A DNA stretch of 64,000 bases from Gordonia hydrophobica NBRC 16057. GTDB taxonomy: Bacteria > Actinomycetota > Actinomycetes > Mycobacteriales > Mycobacteriaceae. The notes under the pieces are model-generated. The model made no database searches. It was not told the origin of the DNA and was given only the letters and a program-made list of their open reading frames with translations. Shown here piece by piece: positions 24,997 to 34,800 of this stretch; within the stretch, counting starts at the first letter, position 1; each line of letters opens with the position of its first letter. The stretch lies in contig NZ_BCWU01000006.1 in assembly GCF_001592365.1 (NCBI RefSeq), forward strand, positions 124,001-188,000, written 5' to 3'. A program made the position numbers and the translations under genes.

Positions 24997-26109
24997 TCAC
25001 CCCGCCGCCTCGTAGACGGCGGGCGGCAGTTGCGCACCGAGCCGCTCGGAGACCTCGAAGGCCAGTTCGGCGAGGCCTCCGAGGTCTCGGGGGCGCATGC
25101 CGTTGAGCAGCGCGGTGTCGAGCAGATTGGCCAAGTTGTAGTCGGGATCGGCCTCGTGGGCCGCTTGGAACGCGACACCGGCGTACGCGCCCTCCCCGGC
25201 CATGTAATGCAAGTGGCCGAGGAGGGTGGCCGCCGCCGCTCGCGCCGGTCCCCGCAGTCGACGCGTCAGCGTCCGCCACAGATCCTCGGCCGCCGGCCGC
25301 AGTCCGGTCAACGACAGTCCGAGCAGCGCGTCGCGCACATGCACCGACACCAGGGCGGCGGCGATTCGATTCAGTTCATGGCACGTGAGGTCGGTGTCTC
25401 CGGCGTCGAAGCGGTCGACGACGGCGAGCGTCAGTTCCAGCCCGCGCGCATCGGCGTCGTCGGGTGCGTGGTGATACGGCACGGGCGACTCCGCGCAGCA
25501 CTCGGGTTCGGAGCAGTGCGCCTCCGGATCCAGCATCGTCTCCATCTCGGACCGGCGCGCCAGGATCCGGCGCCCGGAGCTCACCGCGCGCTCCAACGCG
25601 GTCGCCGAGGTGTTCGGATCGCTCAGGACGCCCGTGTCGAGCACCCCGCGGACGAAGGGCGGCCGAGGATTCGCGGTGGGGCCGGGCCGCCACACGGTGT
25701 GCCACCGCGCGTCGGCCACCGCCTCGGGCATCGCGAACGCGGCGGACAACCCGCCTGCGGGCCGGAACGCGCGATTGACCGCTGCGGCGATCTTGCGCCA
25801 GCGCGGGTCGTCGGGCGGAAAACGGTCGTCGATGATCACCGCGACCGTGCCGATCACCTCGTACGACGCCGCGAGCGCACCGAGTCGGTCGAAGAGTTGC
25901 TTCATGCCGACGGTCGGCAGTCCGCCGCGAGTGAGCTCGAGGTCGTGGCGCATGGTCGCGGCCACCACCCGGTGGTCGCGGAACGCGAGGAAGACGATGG
26001 ACCGTTCCGGGACGAAGCCGAGAAGCCCCGGCACGGCGGCGAGGAGCGTGTCGGGATTCTGTCGGCCTTCGGTGTGGCCGCCTGCGGGGATGCTGAGTGA
26101 GTTGGTCAT
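24997..26109 (-). CDS. DUF4192 domain-containing protein
   Basis: 370 residues. The N-terminus LLAAVPGLLGFVPERSIVFL is the typical opening of DUF4192 proteins, which are actinobacterial and uncharacterised. A Cys-rich segment HCSEPECCAESPVPYHH (about 200-216) could bind metal. The C-terminal third is helical and TPR-like (LLGHLHYMAGEGAYAGVAFQAAHEADPDY). Start ATG 26109 or an in-frame GTG 6 nt upstream; neither has a good ribosome-binding site. It converges on ideR with 8 nt between stops and occupies the place I recall for Rv2712c. Confidence 0.85.
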   Translation of the reverse strand: MTNSLSIPAGGHTEGRQNPDTLLAAVPGLLGFVPERSIVFLAFRDHRVVAATMRHDLELTRGGLPTVGMKQLFDRLGALAASYEVIGTVAVIIDDRFPPDDPRWRKIAAAVNRAFRPAGGLSAAFAMPEAVADARWHTVWRPGPTANPRPPFVRGVLDTGVLSDPNTSATALERAVSSGRRILARRSEMETMLDPEAHCSEPECCAESPVPYHHAPDDADARGLELTLAVVDRFDAGDTDLTCHELNRIAAALVSVHVRDALLGLSLTGLRPAAEDLWRTLTRRLRGPARAAAATLLGHLHYMAGEGAYAGVAFQAAHEADPDYNLANLLDTALLNGMRPRDLGGLAELAFEVSERLGAQLPPAVYEAAG

Positions 26110-26222
26110 GCCCACTACCGTCGACCGGCGTGTGCTCCCGGGGAAGACGTCTGCGCCCGATGTGGATAACGATCGGGTTCATCCACAATCTCGCCTGCGA
26201 CGATGCGCGGCGACCGGGACGG

Positions 26223-26873
26223 TCAGCGCGGAAAAGCGCTGGCGCGAGCCGCGTCGAACAGCGCGCGAGTCGCTGCGAGTTCGTCCCCACCGAGGGCGTC
26301 GAGACCGCTGCGCCGGTTCTGAACGTAGACGCGGATGTCGCCGCGCTGGGCGACGAACTCGGTGACCGCCGTGGTCGGCGGAGTCGACGTCTCGGTGCGC
26401 GGACCCATCACCAGATGCCGCTCGAGCTGCACACCGCCGCCGGACACCCCGTCGTCGGCGACGGTCGTCGACACCGTGGTGCCGACCGTTCCGCCGAGAG
26501 CGAACTGTCCGCACCGAGCAGCCTGGGCGACGAAGTCGTCGAAGCTGTCTGCGGCGCGCACGACCATCGCCGTCAGAGTTCCGCCTGCGGGTCCGCCCGG
26601 GCCGACGCGCACCTGCGCCGTCGCTGCATCCACCGCCACCGGTGTGCAGTCCGCGGGGTCGTTCGGTTTGCTCAACGGCCGAAAGGTGATGTCGGACACC
26701 ACCCCTGGGGCCTGCACCGGTAGTCCCGGGCCGTACGGAAACGCGTCGGCCGGCGCGGCCCGGCCGGACAGATCCGGCGTCCGCACTGGTTGGCCCGACA
26801 CCGAACACGCGGTCACGGCCAGGACGACCGCAGCCACAGTCGCCACACTCTTCACTCCTGCACCAACACGCAC
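26223..26873 (-). CDS. Putative lipoprotein of unknown function
   Basis: About 216 residues. A short signal VKSVATVAAVVLAVTAC provides a lipobox (VTAC, Cys ~24) followed by SVSGQPVRTPDLSG. The mature part has two Cys (DCTPV, ARCGQF) that may form a disulphide, and resembles in style the exported LpqN/PknH-sensor-like lipoproteins of Mycobacteriales, without a firm family match. Start choice is uncertain: GTG 26873 (GGAG close by) or GTG 26855, both upstream of the signal peptide. Divergent from the PAC2 gene. Confidence 0.7.
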   Translation of the reverse strand: MRVGAGVKSVATVAAVVLAVTACSVSGQPVRTPDLSGRAAPADAFPYGPGLPVQAPGVVSDITFRPLSKPNDPADCTPVAVDAATAQVRVGPGGPAGGTLTAMVVRAADSFDDFVAQAARCGQFALGGTVGTTVSTTVADDGVSGGGVQLERHLVMGPRTETSTPPTTAVTEFVAQRGDIRVYVQNRRSGLDALGGDELAATRALFDAARASAFPR

Positions 26874-26987
26874 GTCTCCACTGTGCCATCTCTCGTGATC
26901 GGCTGCGGGAATGACCCGCCGCGAGTCCGTGTTGTAGCCGAGGAGTCCCATGCGGGACAATAGGAAGTCACAGTGAAGGGAGAGAGC

Positions 26988-27986
26988 ATGGACGAGCGGT
27001 CCCCGAACCCCCGCGAGCTCTACGATCTCGAATTCCCGGCCCCTGCCGTTCACAGCGAAGACGGCGACGGTCCGGTGCTGGTGCACGCTTTGGAGGGCTA
27101 TGCCGACGCCGGCCACGCGGTGGCGCTGGCGGCGACGCACCTCCGCGAAGCCCTCGAGGCCGAGCTGGTCGCGACGTTCAACGCAGACGAGTTGATCGAT
27201 TACCGGTCGCGTCGTCCGATGATCTCGTTCAGCGGCGAGTCGTTCGACGGTATCGACATGCACAAGCTGACCGTGCACGCGGTTCGCGACAACGCCGGTG
27301 TGCCGTTCCTGCTGCTGGACGGCCCCGAGCCGGACCTGCGCTGGGAGCAGTTCACCACCGCGATCACCGCACTCGCCGAGCGGTTCGGCGTGTCACAGGT
27401 CGTCGGACTGAACTCCATCCCGATGGCGGTTCCGCACACCCGCCCGGCGTCGATCACCGCCCACGGCAACGATGCGGAGTCGCTCGGCGAACTCAACCGC
27501 TGGGGCAACCCGATGAAGCTGCCCGCGAGCGCATCGATGCTCCTGGAACTGCGCCTCGGCGAAGCCGGCTACCGGACCGCAGGGCTGTCGGCGCACGTGC
27601 CGCACTATCTGTCGCAGTCCAACTACCCGGGCGCCGCGGCGGCACTGCTGCAGGCGATGTCGCAGGTGACGGGACTGGAACTGCCGACCGCAGCCCTGGA
27701 GAACGCTGCCGAGCAGGTGCGCGCGCAGATCGACGGCGAGGTGGAGTCGAACGCCGAGGTGGCCTCGGTGGTGCACTCGTTGGAGAATCAGTACGACGCG
27801 TACATGCGCGCCAAGAACGACCAAGCCTCCCTGCTGGCCGCCGATCAGGACGTCCCGTCCGGCGACGAGCTGGGCGCTGAGTTCGAGAAGTTCCTCGCCG
27901 AGCACGCCGCCGACCTCGGCGATCTCGGCGGACGCGAGTCCGCGCCGGACGACACCGACGACGATCAAGGACGTGATCTGCACTGA
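26988..27986 (+). CDS. PAC2 family protein
   Basis: 332 residues. The PAC2 (proteasome assembly chaperone-like) domain spans about 15-290, with VLVHALEGYADAGHA near the start, QVVGLNSIPMAVPHTRP in the middle and AHVPHYLSQSNYPGAAAALL later. An acidic tail (DDTDDDQGRDLH) ends the protein. The ATG is preferred over a GTG 15 nt upstream because AGGGAG lies 6 nt before it. It corresponds to Rv2714-type proteins; the molecular role is unknown. Its TGA overlaps the CTG start inferred for the next helicase gene. Confidence 0.9.
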   Translation: MDERSPNPRELYDLEFPAPAVHSEDGDGPVLVHALEGYADAGHAVALAATHLREALEAELVATFNADELIDYRSRRPMISFSGESFDGIDMHKLTVHAVRDNAGVPFLLLDGPEPDLRWEQFTTAITALAERFGVSQVVGLNSIPMAVPHTRPASITAHGNDAESLGELNRWGNPMKLPASASMLLELRLGEAGYRTAGLSAHVPHYLSQSNYPGAAAALLQAMSQVTGLELPTAALENAAEQVRAQIDGEVESNAEVASVVHSLENQYDAYMRAKNDQASLLAADQDVPSGDELGAEFEKFLAEHAADLGDLGGRESAPDDTDDDQGRDLH

Positions 27987-30127
27987 GTGCACTCGAGGAG
28001 ACTGACGATCTCGCTCCACTGACGCCCACCACCGACGAAGACCTCGCCTTCGAGAACTTCACGACGTGGTGGGCGTCGCGTGGGATCGACCTCTATCCGC
28101 ATCAGGAGGAGGCACTCCTCGAACTGGTCTCCGGCAGCAATGTCATCCTGGCGACCCCGACCGGGTCCGGAAAGTCGCTCGTGGCCTCGGGCGCGATCTA
28201 CTTCGCGCTGTGCCGCGGCAAACGGTCGTACTACACCGCCCCGATCAAGGCCCTGGTCAGCGAGAAGTTCTTCGACCTCTGCAGTCAGTTCGGCGCGGAG
28301 AACGTCGGACTCCTGACCGGTGACGCCTCCGTGAACGCCGACGCGCCGATCGTCTGCGCGACCGCCGAGATCGTCGCCAACATCGCGCTCCGCGACGGCT
28401 CGACGTCCGATGTCGGCGTGCTGGTCGCCGACGAGTTCCACTACTACGGCGAGTCCGACCGCGGCTGGGCCTGGCAGGTCCCGCTCATCGAACTCCCCGC
28501 CGCCGACCCGACCACGGCCGCCGACACGCAACCGCAATTCCTGCTGATGTCCGCGACGCTGGGCAGCGTCGACTTCTTCGTCGACGACCTCACCCGGCGG
28601 ACCGGCCGCACCACGGTGCCGGTGACCGGCGCACAGCGTCCGGTCCCGCTGGAGCACCGCTACGCGATGACGCCCATCCACGAGACGATCGGCGAGCTCA
28701 TCGACGCGGGCCAGGCGCCGGTGTACGTCGTGCACTTCACCCAGCAGGCGGCGGTGGAGCGCGCACAGGCGCTGCTGTCGGTGAAGATCTGCACCAAGGA
28801 GGAGAAGGCGGCGATCGCCGAGGCGATCGGCGACTTCACGTTCCGCACCGGCTTCGGCGGCACCCTGTCGAAGCTGTTGCGATCCGGGATCGGCGTCCAC
28901 CACGCGGGCATGCTCCCCCGCTACCGGCGGCTGGTCGAACGGCTGGCGCAGGCCGGACTGCTCAAAGTGGTGGCAGGCACCGACACCCTCGGCGTCGGCA
29001 TCAACGTGCCGATCCGAACCGTGCTGTTCGCGGGCCTGACCAAGTACGACGGCCATCGGGTGCGCCGCCTTCGTGCCCGTGAGTTCCACCAGATCGCAGG
29101 TCGCGCGGGACGCGCAGGCTACGACACCGTCGGCTACGTGGTCGCCCAGGCGCCCGAGCACGACGTCGAGAACGCGCGCGCCGTCAGCAAGGCGGGCGAC
29201 GATCCGAAGAAGCTGCGCAAACTGGTTCGCCGAAAGCCACCCGAGGGGTTCGTCAGCTGGGGCGAGCAGACATTCACCACGCTGATCGACGCACCGGACG
29301 AAGAACTCAAGTCGCACTTCCGGATGACCACGTCGATGCTGATGGAGGTCCTGGAACGTCCGGGCGACTGCTTCGCCGCCCTACGACACCTGCTGGAGAC
29401 CAACCACGAGCCGCGCTCGCGACAGTTGCGGCACATCAAGCACACCATCGCGCTGTACCGCGACCTCCGGGAGACCGGTATCGTGACGAAGCTCGACACG
29501 CCGGCCGCCGACGGCAAGCACGTCGAACTGTCGATCGACCTGCCGGAGAACTTCGCGCTGACCAATCCCCTGTCGGCGTTCGCGGTCGCGGCGTTCGATC
29601 TGCTCGACACCGAGTCGAGCACCTACGCCCTCGACGTCATCTCGATTCTGGAGTGCACGCTCGACGATCCGCGCCAGATCCTGATCGCTCAGCGCAAACA
29701 GGCGCGCGATGCCGCGATCGCCGAGATGAAGGCCGACGGGATCGAGTACGAGGAACGCATGGAGCGCCTCGAGGAGATCACCTGGCCCCAGCCCCTGGCC
29801 GAGGAGATCGGCTTCGCGTACGAGACGTACCGTCGCGGTCATCCCTGGCTGGCGAACACACCGCCGTCGCCGAAGTCGGTGCTGCGCTACATGCGCGAGC
29901 GGTCGATGACGTTCGCCGAACTGATCTCCGATCTCGGACTCGCGCGGAGCGAGGGCGTCGCGCTGCGGTACCTGACCGACTGTTACCGCGCCCTGAACAG
30001 CGGACTCCCCATGTCTGCGGTGACCGACGAGATCGAGGACATCACCGACGAACTCGGCGATCTCATCCGCGGCGTGGACTCCAGCCTCATCGACGAGTGG
30101 GAGGCGCTGACCACGCAGGACGCGTGA
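27983..30127 (+). CDS. DEAD/DEAH-box helicase with C-terminal DUF3516, probable CTG start
   Basis: 714 residues if started at CTG 27983. Motif I is ATPTGSGKS (about 57-65), motif II VADEFHYY, motif III MSATL, and motif VI QIAGRAGRAG, a Ski2-like RNA helicase core. The C-terminal ~250 residues form the DUF3516 region. No ATG, GTG or TTG exists in frame between the upstream in-frame stop (27974) and GTG 28181. Starting at 28181 would delete motif I and the N-terminal SALEETDDLAPLTPTTDED, which looks native. CTG overlaps the PAC2 stop as CTGA, in the position where ATGA or GTGA is usual. AAGGA lies 11 nt upstream. Confidence 0.88.
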   Translation: MSALEETDDLAPLTPTTDEDLAFENFTTWWASRGIDLYPHQEEALLELVSGSNVILATPTGSGKSLVASGAIYFALCRGKRSYYTAPIKALVSEKFFDLCSQFGAENVGLLTGDASVNADAPIVCATAEIVANIALRDGSTSDVGVLVADEFHYYGESDRGWAWQVPLIELPAADPTTAADTQPQFLLMSATLGSVDFFVDDLTRRTGRTTVPVTGAQRPVPLEHRYAMTPIHETIGELIDAGQAPVYVVHFTQQAAVERAQALLSVKICTKEEKAAIAEAIGDFTFRTGFGGTLSKLLRSGIGVHHAGMLPRYRRLVERLAQAGLLKVVAGTDTLGVGINVPIRTVLFAGLTKYDGHRVRRLRAREFHQIAGRAGRAGYDTVGYVVAQAPEHDVENARAVSKAGDDPKKLRKLVRRKPPEGFVSWGEQTFTTLIDAPDEELKSHFRMTTSMLMEVLERPGDCFAALRHLLETNHEPRSRQLRHIKHTIALYRDLRETGIVTKLDTPAADGKHVELSIDLPENFALTNPLSAFAVAAFDLLDTESSTYALDVISILECTLDDPRQILIAQRKQARDAAIAEMKADGIEYEERMERLEEITWPQPLAEEIGFAYETYRRGHPWLANTPPSPKSVLRYMRERSMTFAELISDLGLARSEGVALRYLTDCYRALNSGLPMSAVTDEIEDITDELGDLIRGVDSSLIDEWEALTTQDA

Positions 30128-30128
30128 G

Positions 30129-31079
30129 TCAGTCGACGACGATCTGACCGGTCAACTCGACGGCGCCGCTCTTCTCGACCAGTTCGGCGATCTCGGCCGC
30201 CAGTTCGCGATAGGCGTCGCCGCGCCCCGACGACTCGCGATAGACCAGCCCGATCCGACGCCCGGGCCGGGGGCGAGCGAACTGCGCCGTCGCCAACTCC
30301 CCCGATGCCGTCTCGACGGCGACCGCGGTCTGCGGGATCAGGGTCACGCCGAGGCCGCCTTCCACGCACTGGACGGCCGTCGTCAGCGATGCCGCGCGCG
30401 TCTGTCGGACATCCGGCGACACCCCGGCCAGCTGACAGACCTCGAGCGCCTGATCGCGCAGACAGTGCCCCTCGTCGAGCAGCAGCAGCGGCAGGTCGTT
30501 GAGGAGCTTGGGCGAGAGCCGCTTCTTGTCGGCGAGCGGATGTCCTTGCGGGAGAGCGAGAACGAAGTCTTCGGTGTACATCGGAATCTCCCCGATGCCG
30601 GGCGCGCTCGCGGGCAGCGCCAGAATCGCGGCATCGAGCGCCCCTTCCCTCAATTGCCCGAGGAGCCGTTCGGTCTGGTCCTCGACGACGAGCAGGTCCA
30701 GGCCCGGCCGATGGTCGCCGAGGCCTCGGAGCACCCGCGGGAGAATGTACGGCGCGATGGTCGGGATCAGCCCCAGACGCATGGTGCCCGACAGCGGGTC
30801 GAGATCACCCGCGGCGTCGAGCAGGAAGTCGTCGACGGCGTCGCACGCCGCGATCGCCGAGCCGAGCAGTCGACGCCCTTCCGCCGTCAACATCACGCGC
30901 CGGGTGGTGCGTTCGACGAGTTTCAGTCCGAGTCCGGCCTCGAGGCCGGCCAGGGCCTGCGACAACGAGGGCTGACTGACGCCGAGCTCGGCCGCTGCGG
31001 AACCGAAGTGAAGATGCTTGGCGACCGCGACGAAGGCGCGCAACGCAGTGATCGGCGGTTGATAGCTTTGATCATTCAC
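30129..31079 (-). CDS. oxyR: LysR-family peroxide sensor OxyR
   Basis: 316 residues. The N-terminal HTH is [20 protein letters not shown]. The redox motif [12 protein letters not shown] gives C206 and C215 with the same 9-residue spacing as C199/C208 of E. coli OxyR, so disulphide sensing of H2O2 is expected. The GTG at 31079 gives [16 protein letters not shown], which matches OxyR N-termini; an ATG 24 nt upstream would only add MSRGILIG. No ahpC is adjacent. Placement between the DUF3516 helicase and hrpA is like C. glutamicum. The upstream leader contains a small ORF and a terminator-like hairpin. Confidence 0.93.
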   Translation of the reverse strand: MNDQSYQPPITALRAFVAVAKHLHFGSAAAELGVSQPSLSQALAGLEAGLGLKLVERTTRRVMLTAEGRRLLGSAIAACDAVDDFLLDAAGDLDPLSGTMRLGLIPTIAPYILPRVLRGLGDHRPGLDLLVVEDQTERLLGQLREGALDAAILALPASAPGIGEIPMYTEDFVLALPQGHPLADKKRLSPKLLNDLPLLLLDEGHCLRDQALEVCQLAGVSPDVRQTRAASLTTAVQCVEGGLGVTLIPQTAVAVETASGELATAQFARPRPGRRIGLVYRESSGRGDAYRELAAEIAELVEKSGAVELTGQIVVD

Positions 31080-31198
31080 ACCTATCAATATACCCCGTGA
31101 CATCGGGTTTACTTTTCATTATCGTTCGGGGACAATGAAGTGGCAGGCTCCCGCAGAGGACGAGCCGCACAGACTCTGCAGCCCAGAGGAACGCGAAC

Positions 31199-31235
31199 AG
31201 GCCCCGAACGGTGAACGTCACCGATCCCGGGGCCT
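31199..31235 (-). terminator. GC-rich terminator-like hairpin upstream of oxyR
   Basis: Outer arms AGGCCCCG/CGGGGCCT and inner CGGTGA/TCACCG with a small bulge and ACG at the tip. It lies 120 bp upstream of oxyR and 47 nt after the small ORF on the minus strand. It could end a short leader RNA. The remaining ~120 bp to the oxyR start shows no further structure I can support. Confidence 0.6.
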
Positions 31236-31257
31236 GCCGCTACTTCAGGTGGGGCGA

Positions 31258-31289
31258 CCGTCGCCTGACAGAATCTGTCAGTCAGACGG
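31258..31289 (-). promoter_or_regulatory. Hairpin overlapping the stop codon of the 12-codon ORF
   Basis: CCGTC/GACGG base followed by CTGACAG-ATT-CTGTCAG; the 17-bp core lies at 31265-31281, immediately after the stop. A ribosome at the end of the small ORF would melt its base, as in attenuators. The DNA core could also be an operator. Confidence 0.5.
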
Positions 31290-31320
31290 CGGCCACCTCC
31301 TGTGTCCTGAATGAAATCAT
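31282..31320 (-). CDS. 12-residue leader-type small ORF (MISFRTQEVAAV)
   Basis: Thirteen codons including TGA, preceded by AAGGAGGTGGTCC, an almost perfect complement of the 16S rRNA 3' end, ending 5 nt before the ATG. A second GGAGGTGG lies inside the ORF. Such a strong ribosome-binding site for a 12-residue peptide is unlikely by chance. A hairpin overlaps its stop and a terminator-like hairpin follows, both before oxyR. It may be an attenuating leader peptide of oxyR or an independent small transcript. I do not recognise the peptide. Confidence 0.5.
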   Translation of the reverse strand: MISFRTQEVAAV

Positions 31321-31388
31321 CCTCGGACCACCTCCTTCCCTTGTCTCATCTCGAACGCTACGCGTGCCGTCCACGCTCGGCAATCGAT

Positions 31389-31861
31389 TTAACGACGCGC
31401 GTCCGTTTCCACGAGTGCGGCCAACCGATCGATCGACGCGGCCAGCTTGTCGGCGGTCGTCGACCGCGCTCGCACGACTCGATGCGGATCGGTCAACGCG
31501 GTCCAGTCGTAGGTGTGGACGACGCGCGTGCCGCCGTCGACGTCGGACAGCTGCCAGCGCCACAGGTGACCGGGCGGTGTGCCGCCGACCTCGGCGGGGT
31601 TCCAGGCGATCAGCCGCCCCTCGTCGAACTCGACGACGCGGTTCTCGCGCACCGCGCCCGATCTGGTGAGCCGCATGGTGAAGACGTCGCCGATGGCGCG
31701 AACCCGTTGTCCCGGGTCGGCGCTCGCCAGGTTGTCGTTGGCGTCCCACTCCGGCTGCCTCGCAGGATCGGCGATGAGGTCGAAGATCGCCGCGCGCGGC
31801 GCCGCGACGATGCGGTGGCCGGGCCGACGGGTTCCAGAACCGTGGTGAGGTGGAGGGTCAT
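31389..31861 (-). pseudogene. SRPBCC (polyketide cyclase/START-like) gene with frameshift near the start
   Basis: The frame from IVAAPRAAIFDLIADPARQP to the stop at 31389 encodes a ~145-residue SRPBCC protein (VRAIGDVFTMRLTRSG, HLWRWQLSDVDGGTRVVHTYDW) with a hydrophobic ligand cavity in family members. It has no start codon of its own before mid-protein. An ATG at 31861 opens another frame reading MTLHLTTVLEPVGP, the natural N-terminus. The two frames switch near 31818-31825, in a run of C and G. A single-base indel has broken the gene, or the sequence contains an error. Start is 38 bp from the divergent hrpA. Confidence 0.65.
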
Positions 31862-31882
31862 CGGTGCATTCTCTCGCAGAAG

Positions 31883-31888
31883 TAGAAT
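31883..31888 (+). promoter_or_regulatory. Probable -10 element of a leaderless hrpA transcript
   Basis: TAGAAT ends 10 nt before the hrpA ATG, so transcription would start at or within a few bases of the start codon. No Shine-Dalgarno is present between them. Confidence 0.5.
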
Positions 31889-31898
31889 CGCTGTCACC

Positions 31899-34800
31899 AT
31901 GTCTGAACCGATCTCCACGGCCGGGCCGGGCCCCGCTGTGCCGACATCCCCTGGCGGGCCGAGCTCGACCCTCACCATCTCCTACCCGCCAGAACTTCCC
32001 GTCAGCGCCTGCCGCGACGAGATCGCGGCCGCCATCGCCGAGCACCAGGTCGTGGTGATCGCCGGTGAGACCGGATCGGGCAAGACCACGCAGCTGCCGA
32101 AGATCTGCCTCGAACTCGGCCGGACCGCGATCGGACACACACAGCCGCGCCGCATCGCGGCGACGTCTGTCGCCAAGCGCATCGCCGACGAGCTCGGCAC
32201 CGAGATCGGCGACGCTGTCGGATATCAGGTCCGGTTCTCCGACAAGGCCGGCGCCGACACCCGCATCAAGGTGATGACCGACGGCATCCTGCTGCGCGAG
32301 ATCGGACGCGATCCCTCGCTCCGCGGCTACGACGCGATCATCATCGACGAGGCCCACGAGCGCAGCCTGAACATCGACTTCCTGCTCGGCTATCTCAAGC
32401 GGCTGCTTCCCCGCCGGCCCGACCTGAAGGTCATCATCACCTCGGCCACCATCGAGCCCGACCGCTTCGCCAAACACTTCGCGCAGGCCGACGCGACCGT
32501 CCCGATCCTCGAGGTCTCCGGACGCACCTACCCCGTCGAGATCCGCTACCGGCCACGAGAGACCGACGACTCCGATCACGACGACCTCGATCAGATCGCT
32601 GCGATCGACGCCGCTGTCGGCGAATTGTGGTCGCAGGGCCGCGGCGACATCCTGGTGTTCCTGCCGACCGAACGGGACATCCGCGATACCGCGGACGCAC
32701 TCCGACGCCGCTCCGACGCCGACATCGTTCCCCTGTTCGCACGCCTGTCAGTGGCCGAACAGCAGCGTGTCTTCGCACCATCGAACGGACGCCGGATCGT
32801 CCTGGCCACCAACGTCGCGGAGACCTCGTTGACGGTGCCGGGCATCCGTTACGTGATCGACTCGGGGACCGCCCGCATCTCGCGCTACTCCACCCGCACC
32901 AAGGTGACCCGGCTGCCGATCGAACGCGTGTCGCAGGCCAGCGCACGCCAGCGGGCCGGCCGCTGCGGTCGTGTGGCGCCCGGCATCTGCATTCGGCTGT
33001 ACTCCGAGGACGACTTCGACGCCCGGCCGGAGTACACCGACCCCGAGATCCTTCGGAGCAACCTCGCCGCGGTGATTCTGTCGATGCTGTCGCTCCGCCT
33101 GGGCGACGTGACCGACTTCCCGTTCGTGCAGCCGCCGGACCAACGCGCCATCCGCGACGGGATGACCCTGCTGTCGGAGTTGGGCGCCGTCACCGACACC
33201 GATTCCGCGACCGCGCGCCTCACCAAGGTCGGCAGAGAATTGGCACGGCTCCCGGTGGACCCGCGCCTGGGCCGCATGCTCGTGGCAGGCCACGACAACG
33301 GCTGCCTGGACCACATGCTGGTGATCGCCGCCGCGCTGGCGCTCCCCGACGTCCGGGAGTTCCCGACCGACAAGCGGGAGGCCGCGACCGCGGCGCACCG
33401 CAGGCACGCGGTTCCCGGATCGGAGTTCCTCGGCCAGGTGAAGCTGTGGCAGTACCTCGCCGAGAAGCGAGACGAGCTGTCCGGCAATCAGTTCCGCCGA
33501 CTGTGCGAGCGGGAGTTCCTGCACTATCTGCGTATTCGCGAGTGGACGGATCTGCACCGGCAACTGACGCGCACCGTGCGGGACCTGCGCTGGCAGACGC
33601 CGTCCACCGAGGTCGACGCGGCCGCCGTGCATCGCAGCGTCCTGACCGGCCTGCTCACCAATGTCGGTGCGAAGATCGGCGACACCCGGGAGTTCCTCGG
33701 CACCCGCGGCACCAAGTTCTCGATCTTCCCGGGCTCGTTCCTCGCCAACAAACCCCCGGCGTTCGTCGTCACCTCCGAACTCGTGGAGACCTCCCGCCTG
33801 TTCGCCCACACGGTCGCGTCGGTCGATCCGCTGTGGGTCGAGGAGATCGCCGGAGATCTGGTCACTCGGACGTACTCGGAGCCGCACTGGTCCACCCGAC
33901 GCGGCGCGGTCATGGCCCACGAGAAGGTCAGCCTGTACGGGGTGCCGCTGGTGGCGCAGCGCCGCGTCAACTATGGACCGATCGATCCCAAGACGGCGCG
34001 GGAGATCTTCATTCAGGAGGCACTCGTCGCCGGACGCTGGCGCAACCGACACGCGTTCACCAAGCACAACGCCGACCTGATCCGGGAAGCCGAAGAGACC
34101 GAGCAGCGCGCGCGGCGACGCAATCTGCGGATCTCCGACGACGACCTGTTCGAGTTCTATGCGGCCCGCGTGCCCGCGAACGTCGTCTCCACTCGGCACT
34201 TCGACTCGTGGTGGAAGAAGGCCGGGCGCACCGACCCCACCCTGTTGAACCTCCGGCCCGACGAGTTTCTCGCCGACGACACCCCGTCGGCCGCCGACTT
34301 CCCGGCCGCCTGGCAGCAGGGCGAGACCCGACTGGAACTGCGCTACCATTTCGAGCCCGGCGCCCCGGACGACGGTGTCACCGTCATCGTGCCGCGGCCA
34401 CTGCTCAAACACATTCGAGACAGCGGCTTCGACTGGCTGGTCCCCGGCATGCGCGAGGAGTTGGCGACCGCATTGATCAAGTCGCTGCCGAAGGGACTGC
34501 GCAAGTCCATGTCACCCGCATCGCGGTACGCCGACCTGGCGCTGACCCGCTTGACAGCGCGCGCTGAGCCGCTGCTGACCGGTCTGGCGCGGGAGCTGTC
34601 GGCGATCTCGGGCGTCACGCTCACCGCGCGTGACTTCCGTCCCGACACGGTGGCGACACACCTGCGCATGCACTTCGCCGTCACCGATGCGAAGGGTGCG
34701 ATCATCGCCCGCGGCGACCATCTGTCGGCGATTCGAACGGACCTCGAGGGTGATGGCTCTCCCGCCGACTCGACCCCCGTCCACCACACCTGGTCCGCCG

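Noticed and set aside
31060..31103. GATAG...CTATC symmetry around the oxyR start as an OxyR site
   Set aside because: Spacing does not fit the ATAG-N7-CTAT pattern of OxyR sites.
31389..32579. Single long frame joining the SRPBCC domain to sequence antisense of hrpA
   Set aside because: The N-terminal ~250 residues are hrpA antisense without homology; a frameshifted short gene explains the data better.
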